The translations under genes and the position numbers were made by a program. A DNA stretch of 64,000 nucleotides from Bin87 sp963666415 (GTDB lineage: Bacteria; Chloroflexota; Dehalococcoidia; Lucifugimonadales; UBA3495): the NCBI GenBank assembly GCA_963666415.2, contig CAXXPD010000003.1:1240001-1304000 (forward strand), written 5' to 3'. How positions within the stretch are numbered: position 1 is the stretch's first letter; every line of letters starts with the position of its first letter. The notes under the pieces were generated by a model, which made no database searches, was not told the origin of the DNA, and was given only the letters and a program-made list of their open reading frames with translations. Below, piece by piece: positions 7,408 through 16,603 of the stretch.

Positions 7408-8394
7408 ATGTCGGTCATCACATATCGGGACGCCGTTTCTACCGCACTGCGCGAAGCCCTCGACGAAGACGAGCGCGTTTTCCTGATGGGAGAGGACATC
7501 GGCCCATACGGCGGCGCTTTCGCCGTTACGAAAGGGTTTTGGGAGCAGTACGGAGCACGCCGCATCAAGGATTCACCCTTGGCTGAGTCGGTAATCGTGG
7601 GCGCCGGCGTGGGCGCGGCGATGGCTGGCCTCCGCCCGGTGGTCGAACTGATGACCATCAACTTCAGCCTGCTGGCCATGGACCAGATCGTCAATCACGC
7701 CGCCAAAATCCGGTATATGTCTGGCGGCCAGTTCACCATCCCCCTGATCATTCGCACCGTAACCGGCGCTGGCGCATCCGTTGGAGCCACCCACTCGCAG
7801 TCATTCGAGGGTTGGTACGCATCCGTGCCCGGCCTCACGGTCGTCACACCCTCCACCCCGCGCGATGTGATCGGTCTGTTCCGCACCTGCCGCGACCTCA
7901 ACGACCCGGTGTTGTTTGTCGAACACATCCTGCTCTACAGCACTCGAGGCGAGGCCCCCGAAACCGGCGATTTCCGCATTCCCATCGGCCAGGCAGACTT
8001 GCGGCGCACCGGCAAGGACATCACCATCTGCGGGTACTCCCGCATGGCCCTCGTCGCGGAACAGGCCGCCGAGCTGCTGGCTCAGGATGGCATCGAAGCC
8101 GATGTCATCGACCTGCGCTGCCTCCGCCCGCTGGACATGGAAACCCTGGTCAACTCGGTGAAAAAGACCCACCACGCCCTGATGGTGGAAGAAACCACCC
8201 GCCTGGGCGGATTTGCCGGCGAGTTGGTGTCGCAAATTCAGGAACAAGCCTTCGACTATCTGGACGCGCCGGTAGGCCGCATCGCCGGCGCCGAAGTGCC
8301 CATGCCCTACTCGTTCCCGCTGGAGCAGCTCGCGATACCCGATGCCCAACGCGTGGCTGCCGCTGCCCGCAAGGTTCTGAACCGGCCGGCATAG
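7408..8394 (+). CDS. pdhB: Pyruvate dehydrogenase-type E1 component, beta subunit
   Basis: This 328-residue protein pairs with the alpha subunit to form the E1 decarboxylase. It starts MSVITYRDAVSTALREAL and contains the family stretches EDIGPYGGAF, DSPLAESVIVGAGVG and THSQSFEGWYASVPG. The frame is open upstream to 7366, but the start at 7408 is preceded by GAGAGG and matches the family N terminus. It lies 63 bp after pdhA. Confidence 0.94.
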   Translation: MSVITYRDAVSTALREALDEDERVFLMGEDIGPYGGAFAVTKGFWEQYGARRIKDSPLAESVIVGAGVGAAMAGLRPVVELMTINFSLLAMDQIVNHAAKIRYMSGGQFTIPLIIRTVTGAGASVGATHSQSFEGWYASVPGLTVVTPSTPRDVIGLFRTCRDLNDPVLFVEHILLYSTRGEAPETGDFRIPIGQADLRRTGKDITICGYSRMALVAEQAAELLAQDGIEADVIDLRCLRPLDMETLVNSVKKTHHALMVEETTRLGGFAGELVSQIQEQAFDYLDAPVGRIAGAEVPMPYSFPLEQLAIPDAQRVAAAARKVLNRPA

Positions 8395-8428
8395 CATCAG
8401 TGATGCTACCGTTGAGCCCCATTAGAGT

Positions 8429-8620
8429 ATGGCACGAACAAATAGTGGACGCGGATGCGGCGGTTGCCTCGAGCTTGTGTTCGTACTGGTCGTGTTCGGT
8501 TTGCCGGCGCTGATCGTTTTTTTGTTGACTAATCGAAGCTGGATTCCCACAATCATAGTCGGAATATTGACCTGGATTCTCGTGGGCGGGTGGTTCGTCA
8601 TCTTCGATCCGATACCCTGA
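8429..8620 (+). CDS. Small two-helix membrane protein in the pyruvate dehydrogenase operon
   Basis: This 63-residue frame encodes a short polar N terminus with RGCGGCLE, then two hydrophobic segments (LVFVLVVFGLPALIVFLL and IPTIIVGILTWILVGGWFV). I do not recognise a family. It sits in a 273-bp gap between E1beta and E2 and in the same direction, so it would be co-transcribed. Coding status is supported by the two clean membrane helices. It could also be a chance frame. Confidence 0.45.
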   Translation: MARTNSGRGCGGCLELVFVLVVFGLPALIVFLLTNRSWIPTIIVGILTWILVGGWFVIFDPIP

Positions 8621-8667
8621 TGTTCTAACGCACCCTACCCGTTGTAAGAACAAAAAAGGAGGACTCC

Positions 8668-9885
8668 GTGGCTACCAACATTGTGATGCCGCAAATGGGC
8701 TACGATATGCGGGAAGGCACCGTCGTTCGCTGGTACAAACAGGAAGGCGAAACGGTGGACCGGGGCGAAGTCATTGCCGACATCGAAACCGACAAGGCCA
8801 CGGTGGAGTTTGAAGCCTACGCCGGTGGTGTCCTGGGCCGAATCGTAGCCGAGGCCGGTGTCGCCGTTCCCGTGGGCAACCTCATCGCCATCATCACCCA
8901 GCCCGGAGAGGCTGTCCCTGACGCGCCGGAGCCGGCCGCGCCGGCTGCTGAACCCGCCCCGGCCGCAGCGCCTGCTCCCGCTCCTGCGGCAGTTCCCCCA
9001 ACGCCCGCCCCCGCTCCGTCAGCAGATGGCGAGGTGCGCGCTTCCCCCATCGCCCGCCGTTTGGCCCGCGAACAGGGTATCGACCTGTCCCTCTTGACCG
9101 GGACCGGCCCCAACGGGCGCATCGTAGAATCAGACGTGCTCAACTACCAGCCCGCCCCGGCGGTTGCGGCCCCGGCAGCAGCGGCGGTTGCCGCCGCGCC
9201 GGCCGACTCCCGCATCGAACTTACCCGGATGCGTCAGACCATCGCCCGGGTTACCGCGGACAGCAAGGCCACCGCGCCCCATTTCTACGTAACTGCGGAA
9301 ATCGACATGGGCAAGGCAATGGCCCTGCGCCGCGACGTGAACGATGCCGCTGACCCCGACAATCGCGTGTCGGTCAATGACCTCATAGTCAAAGCGTGCG
9401 CCCTGGCTCTGGCGAAACACCCCAAGTTCAACTCATTCTTCCGTGGCGACCACCTGGAAGTCCACGGCGCTATGAACATCGGCATCGCCATTGCACTGGA
9501 CACCGGGTTGATCCTGCCCGGCGTCAGCAACTGCGAGAGCAAGAGCCTGCTGCAAATCGCCACTGCCACCAAAGACCTCATCGACCGCGCCAACAACGGT
9601 TCGCTTCGCAACGACGAATACAGCGGCACCACGTTCAGCATCAGCAATATGGGTATGTTCGACGTGGAGAGTTTCACCGCCATCATCTATCCGCCCCACG
9701 CGGCCATCCTCGCTGTGGGCAGCGTCAAGGAGCAGCCGGTCGTTCGCGGCGGCGAGCTCGCAGTTGGTCAGATGATGAAAGCCACCCTCTCTACCGACCA
9801 CCGTGTCGCCGACGGCGCGGAGGCAGCCGTGTTCCTCATGGAGATCAAACGGGTACTGGAAAACCCGGTCGCTCTCCTTTTGTAA
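8668..9885 (+). CDS. pdhC: Dihydrolipoamide acyltransferase (E2)
   Basis: This 405-residue protein is the core acyltransferase of the complex. Residues 1-78 form one lipoyl domain with the lipoylated Lys in IETDKATVEFEA. A long Ala-Pro linker follows. The peripheral subunit-binding domain (SPIARRLAREQGIDLSLL) lies near residues 128-160. The catalytic domain ends with the active-site motif STDHRVADGAEA. A perfect AAGGAGG precedes the start codon. It is the last gene of the E3-E1-E2 set. Confidence 0.95.
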   Translation: MATNIVMPQMGYDMREGTVVRWYKQEGETVDRGEVIADIETDKATVEFEAYAGGVLGRIVAEAGVAVPVGNLIAIITQPGEAVPDAPEPAAPAAEPAPAAAPAPAPAAVPPTPAPAPSADGEVRASPIARRLAREQGIDLSLLTGTGPNGRIVESDVLNYQPAPAVAAPAAAAVAAAPADSRIELTRMRQTIARVTADSKATAPHFYVTAEIDMGKAMALRRDVNDAADPDNRVSVNDLIVKACALALAKHPKFNSFFRGDHLEVHGAMNIGIAIALDTGLILPGVSNCESKSLLQIATATKDLIDRANNGSLRNDEYSGTTFSISNMGMFDVESFTAIIYPPHAAILAVGSVKEQPVVRGGELAVGQMMKATLSTDHRVADGAEAAVFLMEIKRVLENPVALLL

Positions 9886-9976
9886 CCGACACCACATCGT
9901 CGCAACACGTTAACCGCAAACCCTGCGTCGACCCAATTCGGCCAGGGCACAGAATGAACATTCACCGGAGGCCAGC

Positions 9977-11617
9977 ATGGCACAAATGACCGGCGGCCAG
10001 GCCGTTGTCGCATCGCTGCACGCCCAGGGCGTCGATACCGTTTTCGGCATCATCTCGGTGCACACCCTTGACCTGTTCGACGCGCTATTCGATCGGCAGG
10101 ACGACGTGCGCTTCATCGGGGGACGGCTGGAACTGGGCTGTGGCTACATGGCCGACGGGTACTCCCGCGCCACCGGCAAGCCGGGTGTCCTGCTCACCAG
10201 TACCGGCCCCGGCGCCGCCGACTCGGTGGGCGCGATGGGAGAAGCCTATTTCTCGGCGTCGTCCATCCTGCAGGTTACCACCAACGTTGAATCCGAGTTC
10301 ATCGGCACCGGCAAGATGGCCACCCACGAAACCAAAGACCAGCTGGGAATGTTCTCCGCCGTCACCGACTGGAACGCCCAAATCGGACAGATTGAATCCA
10401 TCCCCGACCACTTTGTGGAGGCGTTCGTCCGTTTCCGGGAACGCCGTCCGCGCCCCATCGAGCTGGAGGTGCCCACCGACCTGCTGGGCCAGTGTGCCGA
10501 TGTGGAGGTGCTTCAACCGCGGGAACCGCAGGTGCCCCAGGGCGACCCAGTTCAGGTCGAACGCGCCTGGAACCTGCTCCGCGACGCCAAACGCCCGGTG
10601 ATCTTCCTCGGCGAGGAAATCCACACCACCGGCGGCGCAGATGACATAATCCGCCTCGCCGAACGACTCGGCGCCGCCGTGGTAACCGGCGACGGCGCCA
10701 AGGGCACCTTCCCCGAAAACCATCCGTTGTCATTGGGCATGGCCCTGGGCAACCGCATCTGGGGACAAAACCCGGTGCTGGACTGGCTCGGCGAGTGCGA
10801 CGTTGCGCTGGTGCTCGGCAGCAATCTCCCCTATCGGTCCACCTCCGGTGTGGGCCTCAAGCTCCCGAAAACCGTCGTCCACGTCCTGTTGGATGGCGAG
10901 TACATCGGCCGGAACTACGACACCGAGGTGCCCATCGCCGCCAACAGCGGTGCAGTGGTCCGCCAGTTCCTCAACGCCGCCGGCGACACCGACATCGGCG
11001 CCAGCGATGCCTACCGTCGTGAAGTAGCGGAGCTAAAAGAGCAAGTTTACGAAGGACTCAAGGAGCAATGGGGGCCCGAGCTCAGCGCCTGGGAATCCAT
11101 CAGGGCGGTCATTCCGGACGATACCATCTTCTCCCTGGATGCCACCGTGCCGGCCAACCGCGCCGTGCGCTGCCTCCAGATGAACCGCCCGCGTAGCTAT
11201 ATGTACCCCCACGGCTGGGCCGGTCTCGGTTTCGGGTTTCCGGCAGCGATGGGCGCCAAGGTGGGCCGGCCACAATCCCCCGTCATCTGCGTAACCGGGG
11301 ACGGCGGCTTCCAGTACAACGCCCAGGAATTGGGTACCGCCGTGCAGTACGGCATCAACCCCATCGTAATGGTCTTCAACGACAGCGCCTGGGGCGTGTT
11401 GAAGGGTTACCAGAAAGACCGTGGCAGCCGCCAGATGGCAACCGATCTGGTCAACCCCGACTTCGTAAAACTGTTCGATTCCTACGGTATTGGCGGCACG
11501 CGCGTCCAAAACGTCTCTGAAATGACCCGCGCCGTCCAGGATGCCGTGAGCGCTGACAAAATCCACCTCATCGAAGTCGTCATGCCCGATGGATTCCCCG
11601 CATTTTGCCAGGGTTAG
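9977..11617 (+). CDS. ThDP-dependent enzyme, acetolactate synthase/benzoylformate decarboxylase superfamily
   Basis: This 546-residue protein has the three-domain layout of acetolactate synthase-like enzymes. The N-terminal pyrimidine domain includes the conserved Glu region (GGRLELGCGYMADGYSRATG). A central nucleotide-fold domain follows, then a C-terminal domain with the ThDP/Mg motif GDGGFQYNAQELGTAV ending FNDSAWG. The substrate cannot be read from sequence. No small regulatory subunit or branched-chain biosynthesis gene is adjacent, so a catabolic 2-oxoacid decarboxylase or carboligase is as likely as acetolactate synthase. It starts 91 bp after E2 with GGAGG. Confidence 0.88.
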   Translation: MAQMTGGQAVVASLHAQGVDTVFGIISVHTLDLFDALFDRQDDVRFIGGRLELGCGYMADGYSRATGKPGVLLTSTGPGAADSVGAMGEAYFSASSILQVTTNVESEFIGTGKMATHETKDQLGMFSAVTDWNAQIGQIESIPDHFVEAFVRFRERRPRPIELEVPTDLLGQCADVEVLQPREPQVPQGDPVQVERAWNLLRDAKRPVIFLGEEIHTTGGADDIIRLAERLGAAVVTGDGAKGTFPENHPLSLGMALGNRIWGQNPVLDWLGECDVALVLGSNLPYRSTSGVGLKLPKTVVHVLLDGEYIGRNYDTEVPIAANSGAVVRQFLNAAGDTDIGASDAYRREVAELKEQVYEGLKEQWGPELSAWESIRAVIPDDTIFSLDATVPANRAVRCLQMNRPRSYMYPHGWAGLGFGFPAAMGAKVGRPQSPVICVTGDGGFQYNAQELGTAVQYGINPIVMVFNDSAWGVLKGYQKDRGSRQMATDLVNPDFVKLFDSYGIGGTRVQNVSEMTRAVQDAVSADKIHLIEVVMPDGFPAFCQG

Positions 11618-11722
11618 CGCTTGACCACCAATCCGTGCACCAACGGGCCGCGCTGGTCCGTAACACGGGTCAACCCGGCGCGGGATGAGCCAGACCACAC
11701 CGGCAGGTCAACTACAGTCGTA

Positions 11723-13171
11723 ATGGCCCAATCGTCGCCCGGGTTTCCTGCCCGGCACCGCCGCATCTACCCACTCTCACCGCGCGACCTCACGGCGGAA
11801 CAAATCGCCGTAACCTTCGCGATGACCTCGCGCCGGCCCGAACCGTTCGATGAAATTGCACAGCAGGTCAGCGCGGAACGGGCTGCCGATTTCAACGAAC
11901 GCTGGGTGGTCGGTTACGGCCACGCCTCCGTCGCCGAGCACGCCATCATCCATCTGGCCGTGGAAAATATATCGCGGCTGGCCTGCGACGCCCTGGAAGA
12001 CAACCGGCTGGCGTCATTCACCGAAAAATCATCTCGTTACCAGGTGATCGACGCCGACAGCTTCTGGGTGCCTGCGGAACTAACTGCCCGGCCAGCATTG
12101 CAGAGCCAGTACATCTCGGCTTGCCGCGCCCTGTTCGACACCTACGCCTCGTTGCTGGAAGGAGTCGACACCCATCTGCGGAGCCAATTGCCGCAGCGGG
12201 AGAACGAGCGGGACGGCGGCTATTCCCTGCGCCGGCGGCGGCTCGCTGCCGACGCCTGCCGCGCCATCCTGCCCGCCGCCACCCTGACCAACGTCGGCCT
12301 TACCGCCAACGCCCGCACTCTGGAACACGCCATCACCAAGCTGATGTCCTCCAGCCTGGTCGAAGAGCGTGACATCGGCATCGAACTGCGCGATCAGGGC
12401 CGGGAAATCGCACCCACCCTGGTCAAATATGCCGACCACAACCCCTACATCGCAGCACGCTATGCAGCACGCGAGGGGCCACCACCCACCCGGTTCTCAA
12501 CCCGAGATACTCAACCCGGGGCATCGGTGCGGTTGCTGGATTACGACCGCGACGCAGCCTGCAAGCTGGCGGCGGCTCTGTCGTTCCGCTACGGCGGCGA
12601 CTACGGCGACGCTCTGGCCGGCGCTGCTGCCATGTCCGAGCCCGAACGCCTGGGCGTAATAGGGGCGGCGGTTAGCAACATCGGCCCCCACGACTCCGCG
12701 CCCCGTGAATTTGAACTGGCGGGTTACACCTTCGAGTTCACATTCGACTACGGAGCCCTACGGGAGTTTCGCCGCCACCGGATGCAAACCTATTTGTCCC
12801 AGCCGCTGACGGTGACCAACGGGTACGACCTGCCGCCACTGGTTCATGAGGCCGGCCTGGCTGGGGTGTTCGCCGATGCCGTTGCGGTAGCTGAGCAGGC
12901 TTTCCAGAGCGTCGGTGAAGCATTTCCCACTGTTGCCCAATACCTGGTAACTCACGCGCACCGACAACGCGTGGTGTCCCGCATGAGTCTCCGCGAGTGC
13001 TACCACCTGTTCAACCTGCGCTCGTCCCGTCAGGCCCACGAATCAATTCGCCAGCCAGTGCTTGAGGCGATGCGTCAGGCCGTCGCGGTGCAACCCGAAC
13101 TGTTCCGCCACCTGCGGCTAAGGGATGCGCCGGACTGGTGGCCTTTCCCTCGGGAATCGGAGGGCCAATAG
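11723..13171 (+). CDS. Tandem ThyX-like (FAD-dependent thymidylate synthase family) protein
   Basis: The protein (about 482 residues from this start) has two ThyX-like halves. The first contains WVVGYGHASVAEHA and, later, SFTEKSSRYQ, matching the end of the ThyX motif, but the RHR triad before it reads EDNR. The second half has YTFEFTFDYGALREFRRHRMQ and NLRSSRQAHESIRQP but lacks the S-x-R part after RHR. ThyX makes dTMP from dUMP using FAD and methylenetetrahydrofolate. Here one combined site may be formed from both halves, or the protein may have another role. The open frame starts at a TTG at 11621, but the extra 34 residues look non-conserved, so I prefer the ATG at 11723. Neither start has a good ribosome binding site. 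Confidence 0.78.
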   Translation: MAQSSPGFPARHRRIYPLSPRDLTAEQIAVTFAMTSRRPEPFDEIAQQVSAERAADFNERWVVGYGHASVAEHAIIHLAVENISRLACDALEDNRLASFTEKSSRYQVIDADSFWVPAELTARPALQSQYISACRALFDTYASLLEGVDTHLRSQLPQRENERDGGYSLRRRRLAADACRAILPAATLTNVGLTANARTLEHAITKLMSSSLVEERDIGIELRDQGREIAPTLVKYADHNPYIAARYAAREGPPPTRFSTRDTQPGASVRLLDYDRDAACKLAAALSFRYGGDYGDALAGAAAMSEPERLGVIGAAVSNIGPHDSAPREFELAGYTFEFTFDYGALREFRRHRMQTYLSQPLTVTNGYDLPPLVHEAGLAGVFADAVAVAEQAFQSVGEAFPTVAQYLVTHAHRQRVVSRMSLRECYHLFNLRSSRQAHESIRQPVLEAMRQAVAVQPELFRHLRLRDAPDWWPFPRESEGQ

Positions 13172-13183
13172 TCGCCCGGCCGC

Positions 13184-13336
13184 CTACGGGTCGGAGCAGT
13201 CCCTGGTAAATCCGCAATTGCGGCAGGTTATCTTGCAACTGCGTTCCTGCATCCGGGCGCCACAAATCTCGCAGTCCAGTCCGTCGTCGCGCGTTGGCAC
13301 CGGCGTTGGTTTAGCCCTGGGCCGGTTGGTTGACAT
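13184..13336 (-). CDS. Small zinc-ribbon protein
   Basis: This 50-residue frame encodes a basic N terminus followed by CEICGARMQERSCKITC and CRNCGFTRDC. The two CxxC pairs and extra cysteines fit a zinc ribbon. The ending DCSDP resembles small conserved bacterial proteins of unknown function. The ATG lies 1 bp after the stop codon of the anti-sigma gene, with GAGG inside that gene's end, so it is almost certainly translationally linked. It is the third gene of the sigma/anti-sigma operon. Confidence 0.75.
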   Translation of the reverse strand: MSTNRPRAKPTPVPTRDDGLDCEICGARMQERSCKITCRNCGFTRDCSDP

Positions 13337-13337
13337 A

Positions 13338-14483
13338 TCAATCCTCGCCCCAGTTGGCTAGCGATTCGCGTTGGGTGGAATCGGCGGGGCCGCCCAGGAT
13401 TCGAGCCGTCAGGAACTTTTCGCCGTTCGGTGTGGTCGGCCCGTGTCGCTCGTCGGGCATCAGAGCCACTTCCTGGAAATCGAACACGGACTCAACCATT
13501 TCCAGCGACTGTACGCTGTTACCGTTGTCGTCATTGACGACAATGCGACCCACCAGCATCTGTTTGTCGGCGCGCACGAGCCAAACCTGGTAGGAATCCG
13601 CGGGCATCCCCGATACCATCAGAACGGCCTGTTGCCCGGTGGGGTCAACAATCAGCACCCCTTTGGACGTGGGTTCGGTCCCCATAGGCGATGTCATCGG
13701 CAGCTTCTCGGCATCAGGTTGCAGCGCCATCATCGTCGCTTCCACCACGTCGGCCATCTCCTGCTTCACCAAATCTACCTGTTCGGCCCCTGCCACTACC
13801 GCTGCGTCGCTGACGGACAATGCTCTGTCCGATGCTCCCGTCGCCCCCGAAGCGCCGTTGCTGGCGGAAAGCGGCGCAACCGTCTTCGGCAGATCGTCCT
13901 GGATGCCCGACGGCTCCCCGGCAGCAGCGTTCCTGCCAGCAACGCTGCTCGCTGATACGGCGGCGGCGGGTGCAATGTTGACGATGGACTCGGTAGCGGC
14001 CGCTGTGGATGGCGTGATTGCTGCTTCTGCCGAAACCGCCTGCAACGCCGCGGTCAGCTGGTCAATCTCGCGATCATCGGCCACGATTACCCCGATGGCG
14101 CCGGCCAGCATCAGGCTGAGCACGCTGATGGCAGTCGGAGCCAGCCAGCGTCGCAACCGCCGCGTCGACCACCGTGGGTCTGCAGGCGGCATAACCGCCA
14201 GGGGTCGAACCGCGTCGGCCGGCTGTGTCGCCGTCGACAGGACGCGGGTCTTCAGGTCCGGCGGCAGCGGTGTCTCCGGAGCCGCACTCGCCAATCGGGC
14301 TGCCGTCTCCTGGAAACCGACCAGCACCTCCTGACAATGGAAGCACTGCGCTACGTGCTGGGCCACCGCCTGAAACTCCGGCCTGTCCAGCGCGTTCAGC
14401 GCGAAGGCAGCCAGTTCCTCCTCAGGATGTTCCGGCGGATGTTCCGGCCCGCCGTTGGGTAAACCAAAATCCTCAGGCCACAT
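13338..14483 (-). CDS. Anti-sigma factor (zinc-finger/RskA type, membrane-anchored)
   Basis: This 381-residue protein has an N-terminal anti-sigma domain with an H-x3-C-x2-C zinc motif (HVAQCFHC). A single membrane helix follows around residues 135-155 (LSLMLAGAIGVIVA), then an extracytoplasmic part. That part has a Ser/Ala-rich linker and ends in an RskA-like C-terminal domain (QAVLMVSGMPADSYQVWLV). It is expected to hold the upstream ECF sigma factor at the membrane until a signal triggers release. It overlaps the sigma gene by 11 bp, a normal arrangement for such pairs. Confidence 0.9.
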   Translation of the reverse strand: MWPEDFGLPNGGPEHPPEHPEEELAAFALNALDRPEFQAVAQHVAQCFHCQEVLVGFQETAARLASAAPETPLPPDLKTRVLSTATQPADAVRPLAVMPPADPRWSTRRLRRWLAPTAISVLSLMLAGAIGVIVADDREIDQLTAALQAVSAEAAITPSTAAATESIVNIAPAAAVSASSVAGRNAAAGEPSGIQDDLPKTVAPLSASNGASGATGASDRALSVSDAAVVAGAEQVDLVKQEMADVVEATMMALQPDAEKLPMTSPMGTEPTSKGVLIVDPTGQQAVLMVSGMPADSYQVWLVRADKQMLVGRIVVNDDNGNSVQSLEMVESVFDFQEVALMPDERHGPTTPNGEKFLTARILGGPADSTQRESLANWGED

Positions 14484-15045
14484 ATTGTTCCAACGCCGCC
14501 TTGAGCTTCTGCATTCCCAGGCGCATTCTGGTCTTCACCGTGCCCAGCGGCTGGTTGAGCAAGGTCGCAATTTCGGACTGGCTGTATCCGTGCCACGCCG
14601 ACAGCACGAGCGGCCGGCTCTGCTCGGGCGGTAATTCGGCCAGCGCGGCCCGCACCAGTTGGGCGTTGAAATTTCGTTCCACCTGCTGTTCCACGCTCAG
14701 CGCTGGATCCGGAATGCGGTGGATAACCTCCGCCTCAGCGGGGATCGTGTGGTCAGTCGTGCGCCGTCGCGAACGGTAGATGTCCACGATTTTGTGATGC
14801 GCTACCGACATTATCCAAGTGCCGGGCGCCGACATCTCCGGTCGATAGCTGGCCGACTTCAGCCAGATGTTGGTGAACACGTCCTGTACGGCGTCTACGG
14901 CCAGCGCCTCATCCTTCAGGATAGAAACGGCTAATGAATAGATGCGTTGAGCGAACTTGTCGTAAATGGACTCCAGCACGGACTCGTCGCCCACGGCCAG
15001 GTCCAGGATGGCCTGCTCATCGTCTCTGTTTCGGTGGTCAGTCAC
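14473..15045 (-). CDS. ECF-family RNA polymerase sigma factor
   Basis: This 190-residue protein has region 2 (YDKFAQRIYSLAVSILKDEALAVDAVQDVF) and region 4 with the DNA-binding helix-turn-helix (GYSQSEIATLLNQPLGTVKTR). It directs RNA polymerase to a specific stress or envelope regulon. Similarity is to the SigK-like group paired with RskA-type anti-sigma factors. The start is GTG at 15045, preceded by GGTGGAGGGG. The operon is sigma, anti-sigma, zinc-ribbon protein. Confidence 0.93.
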   Translation of the reverse strand: MTDHRNRDDEQAILDLAVGDESVLESIYDKFAQRIYSLAVSILKDEALAVDAVQDVFTNIWLKSASYRPEMSAPGTWIMSVAHHKIVDIYRSRRRTTDHTIPAEAEVIHRIPDPALSVEQQVERNFNAQLVRAALAELPPEQSRPLVLSAWHGYSQSEIATLLNQPLGTVKTRMRLGMQKLKAALEQYVA

Positions 15046-15070
15046 GGCCCCTCCACCGGGTGGCTCGGTT

Positions 15071-15119
15071 CGTACAATCGCGTTTTTACTGACATGGGCC
15101 TGTATTGCTTAATTGTACG
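15071..15119. promoter_or_regulatory. Inverted repeat upstream of the ECF sigma operon
   Basis: CGTACAAT (15071-15078) and ATTGTACG (15112-15119) form a perfect 8-bp inverted repeat with 33 bp between the arms, in the 100-bp gap before the sigma gene. It could be an operator or part of an autoregulated promoter. No -35/-10 assignment is possible from this alone. Confidence 0.3.
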
Positions 15120-15146
15120 CCCCACTCGGGCAATCGGATTCATGGT

Positions 15147-16499
15147 TCAGACGACCAGACTGTCGAAAATTCCTTCCATATTGGGCAGATTTTCCAATGA
15201 CCAGATTAGTTCCAGGGCCTGCTCGCACTGCTGCTCCGTGATGGTGGGGCAAGCCAGCCGGCGGAACTTGGCGTCCACGTCCGCGTCGCTCAGCGGATTG
15301 CGACCATGCCCCTTGGGGAAGCTGGTGGCGGCAACCTCGGTCTGACTATTGCGCTTGATAATCTCGATGCGGCAGTTGTACTCGGCTGGATAACGCTCCG
15401 TGAATTCGGCGATTTCAACGATCTGCATCTTGTTGATGATCGTACGCAGTCCAGGCTCGGCGATGCGGTCGGCGGCGAAGGTTGCCGGCGTAACGGCGCC
15501 ATCCCGCAGTCCGACCGCCGTCAGGAACGGTATGCTGTGGTCGGCCGTTTCACGGGTCTGGGGATCCCACTTCTCCGGTTCCGTCGACGCGCTGCTCACC
15601 GCCGATTGATAGGACTGTATCTTGATGGCCGCGATGTCCTCGATGTTGACCCGTTCGCTGAGCTGGATGGCCAGGTCAATCGGAGCCTGAGTGTGGATTT
15701 GCGACGGGTAGAACTTAAAGATCGTATCCGATATGCGGAACGGTTCTTCTCCGCCCCCCATCGCTGCAATCTTCACCGGATAGCCAATCGCCTGCTCCTC
15801 AAGCCCGTGGCGCCCGGTGAACGGCTCGAAGGGCCCTGTCATGCCCTCAGCGGCCAGCTGAGCCGCAAAGATGCCGGAACGCGTGGCAGCGGCGGCGGCG
15901 CAGCCCTTCCACATCGACAGCTCGCCCATGCGCGTGACGCGCAGCGGAACGTTGGGTACCGCCGCCAGCGAAATGGCGTTACCCATCTGCTCTTCGTCCA
16001 GCCCCAGCACCTTACCGGCGGCGCACGCGGCCCCAATGACGCTGAAAATGCCCTGATCCCACTGGTTCGCCGGCACCTGGTCGGCGATCCGGCAAAACAC
16101 CTCATAGGCCAGCGTAATGGCGGTAATCACCGTGCGTCCGTCGGCTCCCACGCTGTCGGCCACCGCCAGCGCCGCCGGTATCATGTCGCTGGGATGCCCG
16201 CCGCCCGGGGAAAAGTAGGAGTCGTTGCAATCCAGATACCGTACCATCACACCGTTGGCGAACCCCGCCATGTCCAGCGACGAGTAGTCGCTGGTGCCCA
16301 GGATTCGGGACGGTGCGCTGCTGGTGATGTCTCCGGACAGCCGTCGGGCGATTTTGGCTGGTTCGCTCAGGTAACCGCCAATAGCGCAACCCAAAGTGTC
16401 TGCCACGGTGCGCTTAACCTGGTGTACTACCGCCGGCGGTAGGTCTTCGTAGGTAAGGTTACAGGCGTAAGAACTGAGCAACTCGGTCGTGCGGTCCAT
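15147..16499 (-). CDS. MmgE/PrpD family protein
   Basis: This 450-residue protein matches the MmgE/PrpD family, which includes 2-methylcitrate dehydratase and cis-aconitate decarboxylase. The N terminus VKRTVADTLGCAIGGY and the segment SAYACxLTYEDLP-like start are typical, as are the central GGGHPSDMIPAALAVAD and the small C-terminal domain (DADVDAKFRRL). Substrate is likely a tricarboxylic or related acid but cannot be assigned. No prpB or prpC is nearby. It ends about 100 bp from the sigma gene and is transcribed away from it. Confidence 0.88.
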   Translation of the reverse strand: MDRTTELLSSYACNLTYEDLPPAVVHQVKRTVADTLGCAIGGYLSEPAKIARRLSGDITSSAPSRILGTSDYSSLDMAGFANGVMVRYLDCNDSYFSPGGGHPSDMIPAALAVADSVGADGRTVITAITLAYEVFCRIADQVPANQWDQGIFSVIGAACAAGKVLGLDEEQMGNAISLAAVPNVPLRVTRMGELSMWKGCAAAAATRSGIFAAQLAAEGMTGPFEPFTGRHGLEEQAIGYPVKIAAMGGGEEPFRISDTIFKFYPSQIHTQAPIDLAIQLSERVNIEDIAAIKIQSYQSAVSSASTEPEKWDPQTRETADHSIPFLTAVGLRDGAVTPATFAADRIAEPGLRTIINKMQIVEIAEFTERYPAEYNCRIEIIKRNSQTEVAATSFPKGHGRNPLSDADVDAKFRRLACPTITEQQCEQALELIWSLENLPNMEGIFDSLVV

Positions 16500-16603
16500 A
16501 AATTCCCCAATCCCTCGTGGATGTTGCGGGTGGATGTTGCGGTGCGGGTTCCGGTTTCGTTGATGCGATAGCGGTGCGCGGCCGGCGGTTGGGCACCGCC
16601 CAG

